In this document: in pieces, positions 24,019 through 31,353 of the stretch
Layout of the letters: the number at the start of each line of letters is the position of its first letter
Position numbering within the stretch: position 1 is the first letter of the stretch
Origin: Gemmatimonadota bacterium
GTDB taxonomy: Bacteria; Gemmatimonadota; Gemmatimonadetes; Gemmatimonadales; GWC2-71-9
DNA: 33,028 nucleotides
Direction of reading: 5' to 3'
Assembly (NCBI GenBank): GCA_022566515.1
Contig: JADFIT010000021.1
Coordinates: forward strand, 1 to 33,028
The notes under the pieces: generated by a model
What the model was told of the DNA's origin: nothing
The model's input: the letters and a program-made list of their open reading frames with translations, nothing else
Database searches by the model: none
Position numbers and translations under genes: made by a program

Positions 24019-24954
24019 TCAGTCCTCGAGCCAACGACGAGTCTCGGAGAGGTATCTCCCTGCGCCGTCGGGTCCAATGATGACCACCAAAGCATGTTCG
24101 CCAAGGACGAGGTCGGCTGCCACCAACGCCGCTCCGGTGGACCACCCTACGAGCAGGCCTTGGTCGCGGGCCAAAGCTCGCACCTTTGATTCCGCCGATT
24201 CCGTGTCGACGAAGATCGTCTCGTCGATCAGGGACGGGTCATAGATGTTCGGGACCATGGCGGTGGCCATGTGCTTCAGTCCTTCCAGCCCGTGAAACGG
24301 AGAGTCTGGCTCTACGGAGATGAGCCGGATGTCGGAGCGCATCTCCCTGAGGAAGCGACCGGCTCCCATGAGCGTCCCGCTCGTACCGACGCCGGCCACG
24401 AGGTGCGTGACTGCACCCTCGGTCTGCCGCCAGATCTCGGGCCCCGTGGTGCGGTAATGGGAGTCGGGATTGGCGCGATGTCCGTACTGATCGGGATACC
24501 AATAGCGCTCCGGAGCGGCCTCCGCCATCTCCCGCGCGCGACGGATAGCTCCGTCACTTCCCTCCAACGGGTCGGTTTCAATGACCTCCGCCCCGCAGAG
24601 GGCAAGCAAACGAAAACGCTCCGGTGAGGCGTTTGCCGGTACGCACACCGTCACACCAATTCGGGCCGCCGCCCCAAGCATGGCGTATGCCACGGCAGTA
24701 TTTCCGCTGGATGCGTCCAGCAGACGCCGGCTCGGGAGCGCGCCTTCCGCTATGCCGGCCCGCATGATCTCGCGCGCGGGCCGGTCCTTCACCGAACCGC
24801 CCGGGTTCAACCACTCGGCTTTGACGAAAAGCCGGGCTCCGGTGTCACCGACTGCTCCCGTGTTGACCGGCACCAGCGGCGTGTTGCCGACCAAGCCCCA
24901 CAACGCCGGTTCGGTCGTGTTTGCCGTTGGAACACCAGTCGTAGCAACTCCCAC
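24019..24954 (-). CDS. cysM: Cysteine synthase, CysM type
   Basis: 311 aa from GTG 24954, preceded by a run of six G about 7 nt upstream; TTG 24969 is less likely. PLP enzyme of the fold-II group: Lys56 in NPGGSVKDRPA, phosphate-loop GVGTSGT, substrate loop SSGNTAVAYA and C-terminal IGPDGAGRYLSE. CysM enzymes make cysteine from O-acetylserine or, in the carrier route, from O-phosphoserine and a protein thiocarboxylate. The neighbours (JAMM protease and carrier/MoeB/rhodanese fusion) argue for the second; the substrate-specific residues cannot be confirmed by eye. First gene of a tight leftward operon with an attenuator-like leader. Confidence 0.88.
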   Translation of the reverse strand: MGVATTGVPTANTTEPALWGLVGNTPLVPVNTGAVGDTGARLFVKAEWLNPGGSVKDRPAREIMRAGIAEGALPSRRLLDASSGNTAVAYAMLGAAARIGVTVCVPANASPERFRLLALCGAEVIETDPLEGSDGAIRRAREMAEAAPERYWYPDQYGHRANPDSHYRTTGPEIWRQTEGAVTHLVAGVGTSGTLMGAGRFLREMRSDIRLISVEPDSPFHGLEGLKHMATAMVPNIYDPSLIDETIFVDTESAESKVRALARDQGLLVGWSTGAALVAADLVLGEHALVVIIGPDGAGRYLSETRRWLED

Positions 24955-24966
24955 CAAATCGCCCCC

Positions 24967-25005
24967 CAAAATAAAGAAAACCCACCTCGAACGTCGGAGG
25001 CGGGT
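24967..25005 (-). terminator. Intrinsic terminator in the cysM leader (attenuator)
   Basis: Read leftward: ACCCGCCT, bulged C, CGA, loop CGT, TCG, AGGTGGGT, then TTTCTTTATTTT, directly before the G-run RBS of cysM. No leftward gene lies upstream (the next gene is divergent), so a terminator here makes sense only as attenuation of cysM. Confidence 0.82.
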
Positions 25006-25036
25006 GGCTGGTTACAACAATGAGCAGAGTTTGTCC

Positions 25037-25120
25037 CTAGCCGTGTCCGACCTCCTCGGAGGGTTGAGGACAGCAGCAGGTGGCACCTGTCATCGGCAAG
25101 GTCACATGCGAAATCTGCAT
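25037..25120 (-). CDS. Cysteine-rich leader peptide of the cysM operon
   Basis: 27 codons, ATG at 25120, TAG at 25039-25037. The middle reads ATCCCPQPSEEVGHG: three Cys codons in a row (TGC TGC TGT, 25078-25070). A second ATG at 25093 would give 18 residues. Neither has a strong RBS, which is the weak point. After the Cys codons, CCTCC (25063-25059) can pair with GGAGG (25056-25052), and that GGAGG can also pair with CCTCC in the 5' arm of the terminator. A ribosome stalled at the Cys codons would cover the first segment and favour the antiterminator. Poly-Cys leader peptides upstream of cysteine genes are known in mycobacteria. Confidence 0.68.
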   Translation of the reverse strand: MQISHVTLPMTGATCCCPQPSEEVGHG

Positions 25121-25122
25121 TG

Positions 25123-25155
25123 ATGATACTTAAAGGGTTCCGTAAGAAGCGTCAA
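25123..25155 (-). promoter_or_regulatory. Possible promoter of the cysM operon
   Basis: TTGACG at 25155-25150 is a good -35. The best -10 by sequence is TATCAT at 25128-25123, but the spacing is 21 nt, longer than normal. If this promoter is real, transcription would start near 25115 and the leader peptide would begin at the ATG at 25093. Confidence 0.3.
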
Positions 25156-25248
25156 CCCGTGTTCTCGCGCTGGCTCTTGCAGCGGTGCGCCCGACGCCAT
25201 AGCGTCAGGGCTGCGCCATAGCCCCCTATTGCTGAGATTGGAGGGATC

Positions 25249-26409
25249 GTGATTGGGAAAATTGCCTACGCCTTGGTGCTGGCTGCATTGGTGCCCGGTT
25301 GCTCGTCGGCGCCGGCAGACGGCAGCTACTTTCCGAGACCCGGCGACGATTGGGAGCATCGGTCTGCGGTGGACGTGGGAATGGATAGCCTGCTGCTTGT
25401 GGAGGCCGTGTCGTTTGCGATTGAGAATGAGCCCGACACCCCCCGCGATCTCGAATCGTGGATGCGATCGCGCGTGGGCGATGATCCGTATGGGGAGCTG
25501 ATAGGGGACTTGAAACCACGGGGAGGGCCCAACGGCTTGGTGCTGCGCCACGGCTACATAATCGCCGAATGGGGTGACACCAGGCGCGTGGACGTCACGT
25601 ACAGTGTGACCAAGAGCTTTCTCTCCGCCACGACGGGTCTTGCCCTGGCGGAGGGCTTGATTCGCGACACGCACGATCCGGTGGCGGACTACGTGAACGA
25701 CGGCGGGTTCGACTCTCCCCACAACGCGCAGATCACGTGGCACCACCTTCTCCAGCAAACCAATGAGTGGGAGGGCGAACTATTCGGCAAGCCCGACGTG
25801 GCCGATCGGAGAAGAGGGCGCGATCGGCAGCTCCAGACCCCCGGTACCTTTTGGGAGTACAACGACGTGCGTGTGAACCGCACCGCGCTGGCCACCCTGA
25901 GGGTGTGGGGACGGTCGCTGCCCGATGTGTTGCGCGAGCGGATCATGGAGCCGATTGGCGCATCCGACAGCTGGGAATGGCACGGCTATCACAATTCCGA
26001 CGTCGAAGTGAACGGTAGGACGATCAAATCGGTGAGCGGGGGTGGGCATTGGGGTGGTGGCATGTGGATCAACTCTCGGGATCAGGCTCGGTTCGGCTAT
26101 CTGTACTTGCGCCGGGGCCGGTGGAAGGACGAACAGCTGCTTCCTCAGGAGTGGATCGACGCGACGACCACGCCGACAGAAATCCAACCGACTTACGGCT
26201 ACATGTGGTGGCTCAATACGGGCCGGGAGCTGTGGGCCAGTGCACCGGCTTCGAGCTTCGCTGCCAGGGGTGGAGGATCCAACATCATCTGGATAGATCC
26301 GGAGCACGATCTCGTGGTGGTGATCAGATGGATCACGGGCAACGCGGTGGACGGGGTCTTGCAGCGCGTGCTCGCGGCGGTGAGGGACGGGCGTGGAGAA
26401 GGGCGGTAG
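25249..26409 (+). CDS. Lipoprotein serine hydrolase, class C beta-lactamase fold
   Basis: 386 aa from GTG 25249 with GGAGGG just upstream. Signal with lipobox LVPGC (Cys18). The nucleophile motif is SVTK (Ser119, Lys122). The second motif is Y200-N-D in FWEYNDVRVN, not the usual YxN, and the third is GGGSN in ARGGGSNIIWID in place of KTG/HTG. These changes are seen in esterase/amidase members such as the 6-aminohexanoate-dimer hydrolase group, so antibiotic resistance should not be assumed. It probably sits on the periplasmic side of a membrane. Divergent from the cysM leader. Confidence 0.85.
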   Translation: MIGKIAYALVLAALVPGCSSAPADGSYFPRPGDDWEHRSAVDVGMDSLLLVEAVSFAIENEPDTPRDLESWMRSRVGDDPYGELIGDLKPRGGPNGLVLRHGYIIAEWGDTRRVDVTYSVTKSFLSATTGLALAEGLIRDTHDPVADYVNDGGFDSPHNAQITWHHLLQQTNEWEGELFGKPDVADRRRGRDRQLQTPGTFWEYNDVRVNRTALATLRVWGRSLPDVLRERIMEPIGASDSWEWHGYHNSDVEVNGRTIKSVSGGGHWGGGMWINSRDQARFGYLYLRRGRWKDEQLLPQEWIDATTTPTEIQPTYGYMWWLNTGRELWASAPASSFAARGGGSNIIWIDPEHDLVVVIRWITGNAVDGVLQRVLAAVRDGRGEGR

Positions 26410-26495
26410 GCGGCCCGAATCCTGTTAGATTTCAATCTCGCAATGGGTCGTGAGCCCTCGCCGCATCGGGACAATAGCCAACCACAGGACGGTCA

Positions 26496-27281
26496 ATGAC
26501 ACCCTGGATACGAAGGCTGGTGATAGCCAATGCGGCCGTGTATCTAATTACGGCGTACACCCCTGTAGGGCCGATCCTGGCGAACCTGATGGCCTTGCGT
26601 CCCCACCCCCTCTGGATCCTTAAGGCACCGTGGACACCCATCACCTACATGTTCGTGCACGCGAACTTCATGCACATCTTCTTCAACATGCTGGTGCTGT
26701 TCTTTTTCGGCCCGCGCTTGGAGATGCGTTTGGGAGGTGCCCGTTTCATCAAGTTGTACTTCCTGAGCGGCCTTGCGGGAGCGGTGCTTTCCATGGCCTT
26801 CCTGCTGGGGCCACCGGTTCCCATCATCGGGGCGTCCGGCGCCGTGTACGGCGTCTTGATGGGGTTCGCGGTTCTTTGGCCTCGCGATGCCATCTACATC
26901 TGGGGCATCGTTCCCGTGCAGGCCCGATGGCTCGTGGGCGTGATGACGGCGATGACGGTGTTCCAAGGATTCGGCGGTGGGCAGGAGGGCGTAGCCCACT
27001 TCGCTCATTTGGGCGGGTTCTTGGGTGGCTACCTGTACATGAGGCGCATCGAGCAAAACGCCCCACACCGCAAGTTCAAGGACCTGGCTTACGCCGCCGA
27101 CCGGCGCCGTCCCGGGCGGGATGGCGAGGACATCCGTCGGTGGGCCAATATCCAACTCGAGGGCCTGCACGAGGTGAATCGTGACGAGGTGGAGCGGCTG
27201 CAGGCAAAGATAACGGAGCTGGGGGTGGCCACCCTGACGCTGGAAGAACGGGCCTTTATGAACCGTTTCTCGCGAGAATAG
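26496..27281 (+). CDS. Rhomboid-family intramembrane serine protease
   Basis: 261 aa. Six hydrophobic segments within residues 5-180. The catalytic dyad is Ser114 (IGASGAVYG) and His171 (HFAHLGGFLGG). The oxyanion-region residues H55, H60 and N64 (FVHANFMHIFFNM) match the H-x4-H-x3-N pattern of GlpG. A soluble tail of about 75 residues (about 185-261) carries charged helices (EGLHEVNRDEVERLQAKI) and may bind a partner. It cleaves membrane proteins near their transmembrane ends; the substrate is unknown. It may be co-transcribed with the hydrolase 86 nt upstream. Confidence 0.92.
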   Translation: MTPWIRRLVIANAAVYLITAYTPVGPILANLMALRPHPLWILKAPWTPITYMFVHANFMHIFFNMLVLFFFGPRLEMRLGGARFIKLYFLSGLAGAVLSMAFLLGPPVPIIGASGAVYGVLMGFAVLWPRDAIYIWGIVPVQARWLVGVMTAMTVFQGFGGGQEGVAHFAHLGGFLGGYLYMRRIEQNAPHRKFKDLAYAADRRRPGRDGEDIRRWANIQLEGLHEVNRDEVERLQAKITELGVATLTLEERAFMNRFSRE

Positions 27282-27384
27282 CGGGAACCATTCCCCGCGT
27301 TTCGGCCTTTCATGGTATATCCGGGTCGTACCCCTCCCGTTGTGAAACCGGCCCGGACCAACCCTTTTTCTGCGCGATGAGTCC

Positions 27385-28548
27385 ATGGGCGTGTCAATAC
27401 TCAACGTAGAGCGGGCAGTATCCGAGCGTTATAGCCATGGGGCCGAGCGTCGGGAAGCCGAGCTGTGCTGCCCTGTAGACTACGACCAGCAGTATCTCGA
27501 GGTCATTCCCGAGGAGATCCTAATAAAGGATTATGGTTGCGGGGATCCGAGCCGATACCTTCGCGAGGGCGAAACCGTGTTGGACCTCGGGTCGGGCACC
27601 GGGAAGATCTGTTTCATCGCCAGCCAGATCGTGGGCCCCAAGGGCAAGGTGATCGGTGTGGACATGAACACCGACATGTTGGCCCTGGCGCGCCGGTACC
27701 AGAGGGAGGTCGGCGACCGAATCGGGTGGCACAACGTAGAGTTCAAGCGTGGCCGTATCCAGGATCTAGCCCTCGACCTCGACGCATTGGATAGCTGGCT
27801 TGGCGAGCATTCGGTCGATGATACGAGCGCGCTCCATGTGTTGGAAGGCGAGCAGGCGAGGCTAAGGAAAGAAGAGCCTCTGATCGCCGCCGACTCGGTT
27901 GACGTGATCGTGTCTAACTGCGTATTGAACCTGGTGAGTGAAGCACAGAAAGCCACGCTCTTCCCCGAGATGTTTCGCGTTCTCAAGCGCGGCGGTCGCA
28001 CGGTAATCTCCGACATCGTTGCCGACGAGACAGTGCCCGATCACCTGAAAAACGATCCTGACTTGTGGAGTGGGTGCATTTCCGGTGCCATGACCGAAGC
28101 GGCCATGCTCGATGCGTTCGAGGCTGCTGGTTTCTACGGCATCAGCGTACTCCAGCGCAGCGCCGAACCATGGCGCACCGTCGAGGGGATCGAGTTTCGC
28201 TCGGTCACCGTCGAGGCGTGGAAGGGAAAGGAGGGCCCGTGTTACGAGACGAACAAGGCAGTGATCTACCGCGGGCCGTGGAGACAAGTCGTGGACGACG
28301 ACGGTCACGTGTTCAGGCGGGGCGAGCGCGCGGCGGTGTGCGATAAGACCTTTGAGATCATGACGAGGGAGCCGTATGCCGGAGAGTTCGACCCGGTTCT
28401 TCCCCGGGAAGCGGTCGACATCGCCGATGCCCAACCGTTCGACTGTCACCGCAAGGCCCCGAGGCATCCCCGGGAGACGAAGGGGATGGATTATTCGGCT
28501 ACGACGGATGCATCCGGCGAGGCCTGTGACGGGCCGGACTGCTGTTAG
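27385..28548 (+). CDS. ArsM-like S-adenosylmethionine methyltransferase with Cys-rich tail
   Basis: 387 aa. SAM-binding motif VLDLGSGTGKICF (65-77) and GVDMN (91-95). Cys residues fall as in arsenite methyltransferases: C28/C29 (LCCPVDYD), C52 (DYGCGDPS), C179 (SNCVLNL) and C231 (SGCISGA). In ArsM such Cys bind trivalent arsenic, so methylation of arsenite is the likely reaction. A C-terminal domain of about 130 residues follows, and the last residues are CDGPDCC, a possible extra thiol site. No arsR, arsC or arsenite pump is next to it. Selenium or other thiophilic elements are alternatives. The RBS is weak. Confidence 0.82.
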   Translation: MGVSILNVERAVSERYSHGAERREAELCCPVDYDQQYLEVIPEEILIKDYGCGDPSRYLREGETVLDLGSGTGKICFIASQIVGPKGKVIGVDMNTDMLALARRYQREVGDRIGWHNVEFKRGRIQDLALDLDALDSWLGEHSVDDTSALHVLEGEQARLRKEEPLIAADSVDVIVSNCVLNLVSEAQKATLFPEMFRVLKRGGRTVISDIVADETVPDHLKNDPDLWSGCISGAMTEAAMLDAFEAAGFYGISVLQRSAEPWRTVEGIEFRSVTVEAWKGKEGPCYETNKAVIYRGPWRQVVDDDGHVFRRGERAAVCDKTFEIMTREPYAGEFDPVLPREAVDIADAQPFDCHRKAPRHPRETKGMDYSATTDASGEACDGPDCC

Positions 28549-29261
28549 TCGGCTCCAGGCTCTGATTTCAGCAACTCTCTGAACGAGCTGGCCAGCTCCG
28601 GCCCTCCGCCCGTGTCCTCATGCTTGAAGAAGGCAAACCCGTCACTCCACTCTTGGTCGGACATCCAATCCGCCCAATCGTGCAACTCCCGCTCCGTGTA
28701 TTCTAGCTTTCGCAGGCGCAAGTAGCCCCAGTCGGCGGTTGCAACTCTGGGGACGGATCCTTCGTCGGTTTCTGCTACAACCAGGGCTGCATTCACCCCG
28801 CGCAACGCCTCATACACGTCGTCGTCATACCATGATTCGTGGCGGAACTCGAACGCGGCGCGCCACCGCTTGGGGAGGAACGCAAGGAATGTCTCGAGTC
28901 GCTCCAGATCTTTCTTCAAGTTGGGCGGTAATTGGAAAAGGGTTGGGCCGAGCTTGTCGCGCAAGGCCGAAGCGGTCTCGAGCAGGTAGCGCAACTCGTC
29001 CTCCGCCTCTGCCTTCAGCCGCTTGAAGTGGGTGATCTTACGTGACGCCTTGAGGACGAATACGAAGCTGTCGGGAACCTCGTCGTACCAATTGACGAGT
29101 ACTCGCTCCGACGGCATGCGGTAGAAGGTATTGTTGATCTCCACCCCGTTGAACTGCTGTCCGTAGTAGTTCAACATCTTGTTGGCGGCGATCTTCTCCG
29201 GGTAGAAGTTCCCCTTCCACTCCTTGTAGGAATAGCCGCTGGTTCCGACGAAGGCTCGCAT
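28545..29261 (-). CDS. DUF72 family protein
   Basis: 238 aa from ATG 29261, preceded by AGGTG at fair spacing; a GTG 12 nt upstream has a poor site. Characteristic DUF72 (YecE-like) blocks: VGTSGYSYKEWKGNFYP at the start, FNGVEINNTFYRMP, FVLKASRKITH, LGPTLFQLPPNL and FEFRHESWY. The fold is a TIM barrel; the biochemical role is not established. Its TAA stop overlaps the TAG stop of the ArsM-like gene on the other strand (TTAG at 28545-28548). Confidence 0.9.
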   Translation of the reverse strand: MRAFVGTSGYSYKEWKGNFYPEKIAANKMLNYYGQQFNGVEINNTFYRMPSERVLVNWYDEVPDSFVFVLKASRKITHFKRLKAEAEDELRYLLETASALRDKLGPTLFQLPPNLKKDLERLETFLAFLPKRWRAAFEFRHESWYDDDVYEALRGVNAALVVAETDEGSVPRVATADWGYLRLRKLEYTERELHDWADWMSDQEWSDGFAFFKHEDTGGGPELASSFRELLKSEPGAD

Positions 29262-29285
29262 TGTCCCATTCACCTGCCCGTGCGG

Positions 29286-31322
29286 CTAGTCGCGATCTGT
29301 CGTCGTCGCCGGCTTCCGCAGGTGCTTGTTGAACCAGGTCAAGATCCGGTTTGAAACATCCATGAGAAACTTCGGCTCTCTTGGCCCGTGCGGCGTTCTG
29401 GGGTACACCACCATCTCGGTGGGAACGCCACGCCGTTGCAGAGCCCGGTAGAACTCTTGGCCCTGGGTGAACGGCACCCGCAGGTCGTTGGCGCCGTGAA
29501 TCACCTGCGTGGGCGTCGTGACGTTGGCGATGCGGTAGATGGCGGAGTGCTTCTCGTACTCCTCGTAATCGTTCCAGAACTCGCCGCCCATGTGGGCCAC
29601 GAGATAGTCGCCGATATCCGTCGTCGTGGTCATGCTCACGAGGTTTGGCAACCCCGCACCCATGCTGGCCGCCTTGAACCGATTCGTGCGCGTCACGGCG
29701 AACGACGTCATGTATCCCCCATAACTCCAACCCATCAAGAGCAAGCTGTCGGGGTGCGCGACGCCCATGTCGATGACGTGGTCCACACCCGCCATCAAGT
29801 CGTCCATGTCGCCGAAGCCCCAGTCCTTGACGTTCGCGTAGCGAAACTCCTTGCCGTAGCCGGTACTGCCCCGGGGGTTCGGGCGCAGAATCGCCACGCC
29901 CTCTTGCGCGAATTGCTGGATCATGTAGATGCCCGGTCCACCCGTGAACGACTGGGTGAACGCACCGGCGGGACCGCCGTGGACATTGAGCACCAGCGGG
30001 TACCGGCGTCCCGGTTCGTAATCCACGGGGTACGTGAGCAACCCTTCGATGGTGTACTCTCCGTCTTGAGATCTCCAGGAGAGGAGTTCCGTGCGGCCCA
30101 TGGTGGGGCGGGGGACGTGGGCGTGGACGTCCGTCAACTTGCGCTTGCCGAAGTGGTCCACCGGCGAGACATACACGTCGGCCGGCGTGTATGTGTTCTG
30201 CCAGGTGAACGCCATCATGGAGGCGTCCCCGTTGAGGGACACGGAGCGGGCCACGCCGTCACCCTCGAGAATGACGGAGCGGGAGCCACCGTCCACGGGC
30301 AACGACTGCAACCCCGTGGTGGTGCCGAAGATCTCGGCCACCAATATGTTGCGGCCGTCCCCGGTCCACCCCACGATATTGGGACTGCGATCGTGGGTCT
30401 CGGCGAGCTTTCGAGGCGTGCCGCCGCCGGCCGGAATGACGTAAACATCGTTCAGACTGATGGGCTCCGGCCGGTCGCCGGAGGAGGTAAACGCAATCCA
30501 GCGGCCGTCGGGCGAGTAGCGGGGGCCGTTGTGGACACCGTCGGAGACCACCAACGGCGCGACCGCTCCACTGTCGGCTGGAACCGTGGAGATATCTCCC
30601 GCTATGAAGCCCGTGTTGATTCGTGGGTCGGGTTGATGGGAGAAGACGATGGTCCGTCCATCCGGCGACCAGTCGAACCCCTGAACGTGGAAGTCTCCCG
30701 CGGTGAGGCGCTGCGTGTCTCGCTCGCCGGATTCTCCCGGCTCGACTTCCACGGTGTACAGGTGGTTGTACTTGAAGTTCTGATCCACGAGGATGACGTC
30801 GCGCTTCTCTTCCTTCGCCTTCTTCTCTTCCTCCGTCTCCGGATCGGCCATCGTGTACGCGAAGTGGGTGCCGTCGGGCGACCAGCGATACGATCCGACG
30901 CCGGGATCAGCCTCGGTGATCTGCTGCGCTTCACCGCCCATGAGGGGCATGATCCAGATCTGGTTCTTGCCGCTCCGCGAGCTGGTAAAGGCCAGGTATC
31001 GGCTGTCCGGCGAGAACGACGGACTGCCGGCGGACTTATCGCCTTGGGTGTATTGCAGGTTGCGCTCGCCGTCGGCGGTAACGATCCAGACGTGGCTCAG
31101 GTACTCGGATTTCTCGCCTTCCATTAGCGGCTTGCGAATCGTGTAGGCGATGTAACGGCCGTCAGGGGAGATGGTCGTTCCACCCACGCCGAAATACCGC
31201 ATGCTGAGTTCGGGCGTCCACCGATCGTCGGTCGTCTCCTGCGCGCCGGCTCTGGCAGGTAATGCCAAGAGCACCATCACCACGCAGAGAGACACACTGG
31301 TCATGCGATAACGCGACATCAT
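29286..31322 (-). CDS. Secreted S9-family (prolyl oligopeptidase-like) peptidase
   Basis: 678 aa from ATG 31322 with GGAAGGA upstream; signal peptide through RAGAQ. The N-terminal half is a WD40-like/TolB-type propeller with repeats such as ISPDGRYIAYT, FSPDSRYLAFTSS, WSPDGTHFAYT and YSPDGRWIAFTSS. The C-terminal half is the alpha/beta-hydrolase peptidase: oxyanion region LNVHGGPAGA, nucleophile Ser533 in MGWSYGGYMTS, Asp in HGANDLRVP and His645 in RTPHGPREP. It removes dipeptides or cuts short peptides outside the cytoplasm. It lies 29 nt downstream of cstA on the same strand and may share its transcript, linking peptide cleavage with uptake. Confidence 0.93.
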   Translation of the reverse strand: MMSRYRMTSVSLCVVMVLLALPARAGAQETTDDRWTPELSMRYFGVGGTTISPDGRYIAYTIRKPLMEGEKSEYLSHVWIVTADGERNLQYTQGDKSAGSPSFSPDSRYLAFTSSRSGKNQIWIMPLMGGEAQQITEADPGVGSYRWSPDGTHFAYTMADPETEEEKKAKEEKRDVILVDQNFKYNHLYTVEVEPGESGERDTQRLTAGDFHVQGFDWSPDGRTIVFSHQPDPRINTGFIAGDISTVPADSGAVAPLVVSDGVHNGPRYSPDGRWIAFTSSGDRPEPISLNDVYVIPAGGGTPRKLAETHDRSPNIVGWTGDGRNILVAEIFGTTTGLQSLPVDGGSRSVILEGDGVARSVSLNGDASMMAFTWQNTYTPADVYVSPVDHFGKRKLTDVHAHVPRPTMGRTELLSWRSQDGEYTIEGLLTYPVDYEPGRRYPLVLNVHGGPAGAFTQSFTGGPGIYMIQQFAQEGVAILRPNPRGSTGYGKEFRYANVKDWGFGDMDDLMAGVDHVIDMGVAHPDSLLLMGWSYGGYMTSFAVTRTNRFKAASMGAGLPNLVSMTTTTDIGDYLVAHMGGEFWNDYEEYEKHSAIYRIANVTTPTQVIHGANDLRVPFTQGQEFYRALQRRGVPTEMVVYPRTPHGPREPKFLMDVSNRILTWFNKHLRKPATTTDRD

Positions 31323-31353
31323 CAAATCCTTCCGTCATCTGTCGTAGGGTTCG

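Noticed and set aside
24955-25130. T-box riboswitch before cysM
   Set aside because: The leader is too short and lacks the T-box AGGGTGGNACCGCG sequence; a coding leader with Cys codons explains it better.
25249-26409. Beta-lactamase conferring resistance
   Set aside because: Second and third active-site motifs differ from true class C enzymes and it is a lipoprotein; an esterase or amidase is more likely.
27281-27303. Hairpin after the rhomboid gene as terminator
   Set aside because: A five-pair stem with a bulge and only GTTT after it; too weak to call.
29388-31127. 579-codon open frame on the plus strand
   Set aside because: Antisense shadow of the S9 peptidase, whose motifs and codon pattern are clear on the minus strand. 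The translated product has no family features.
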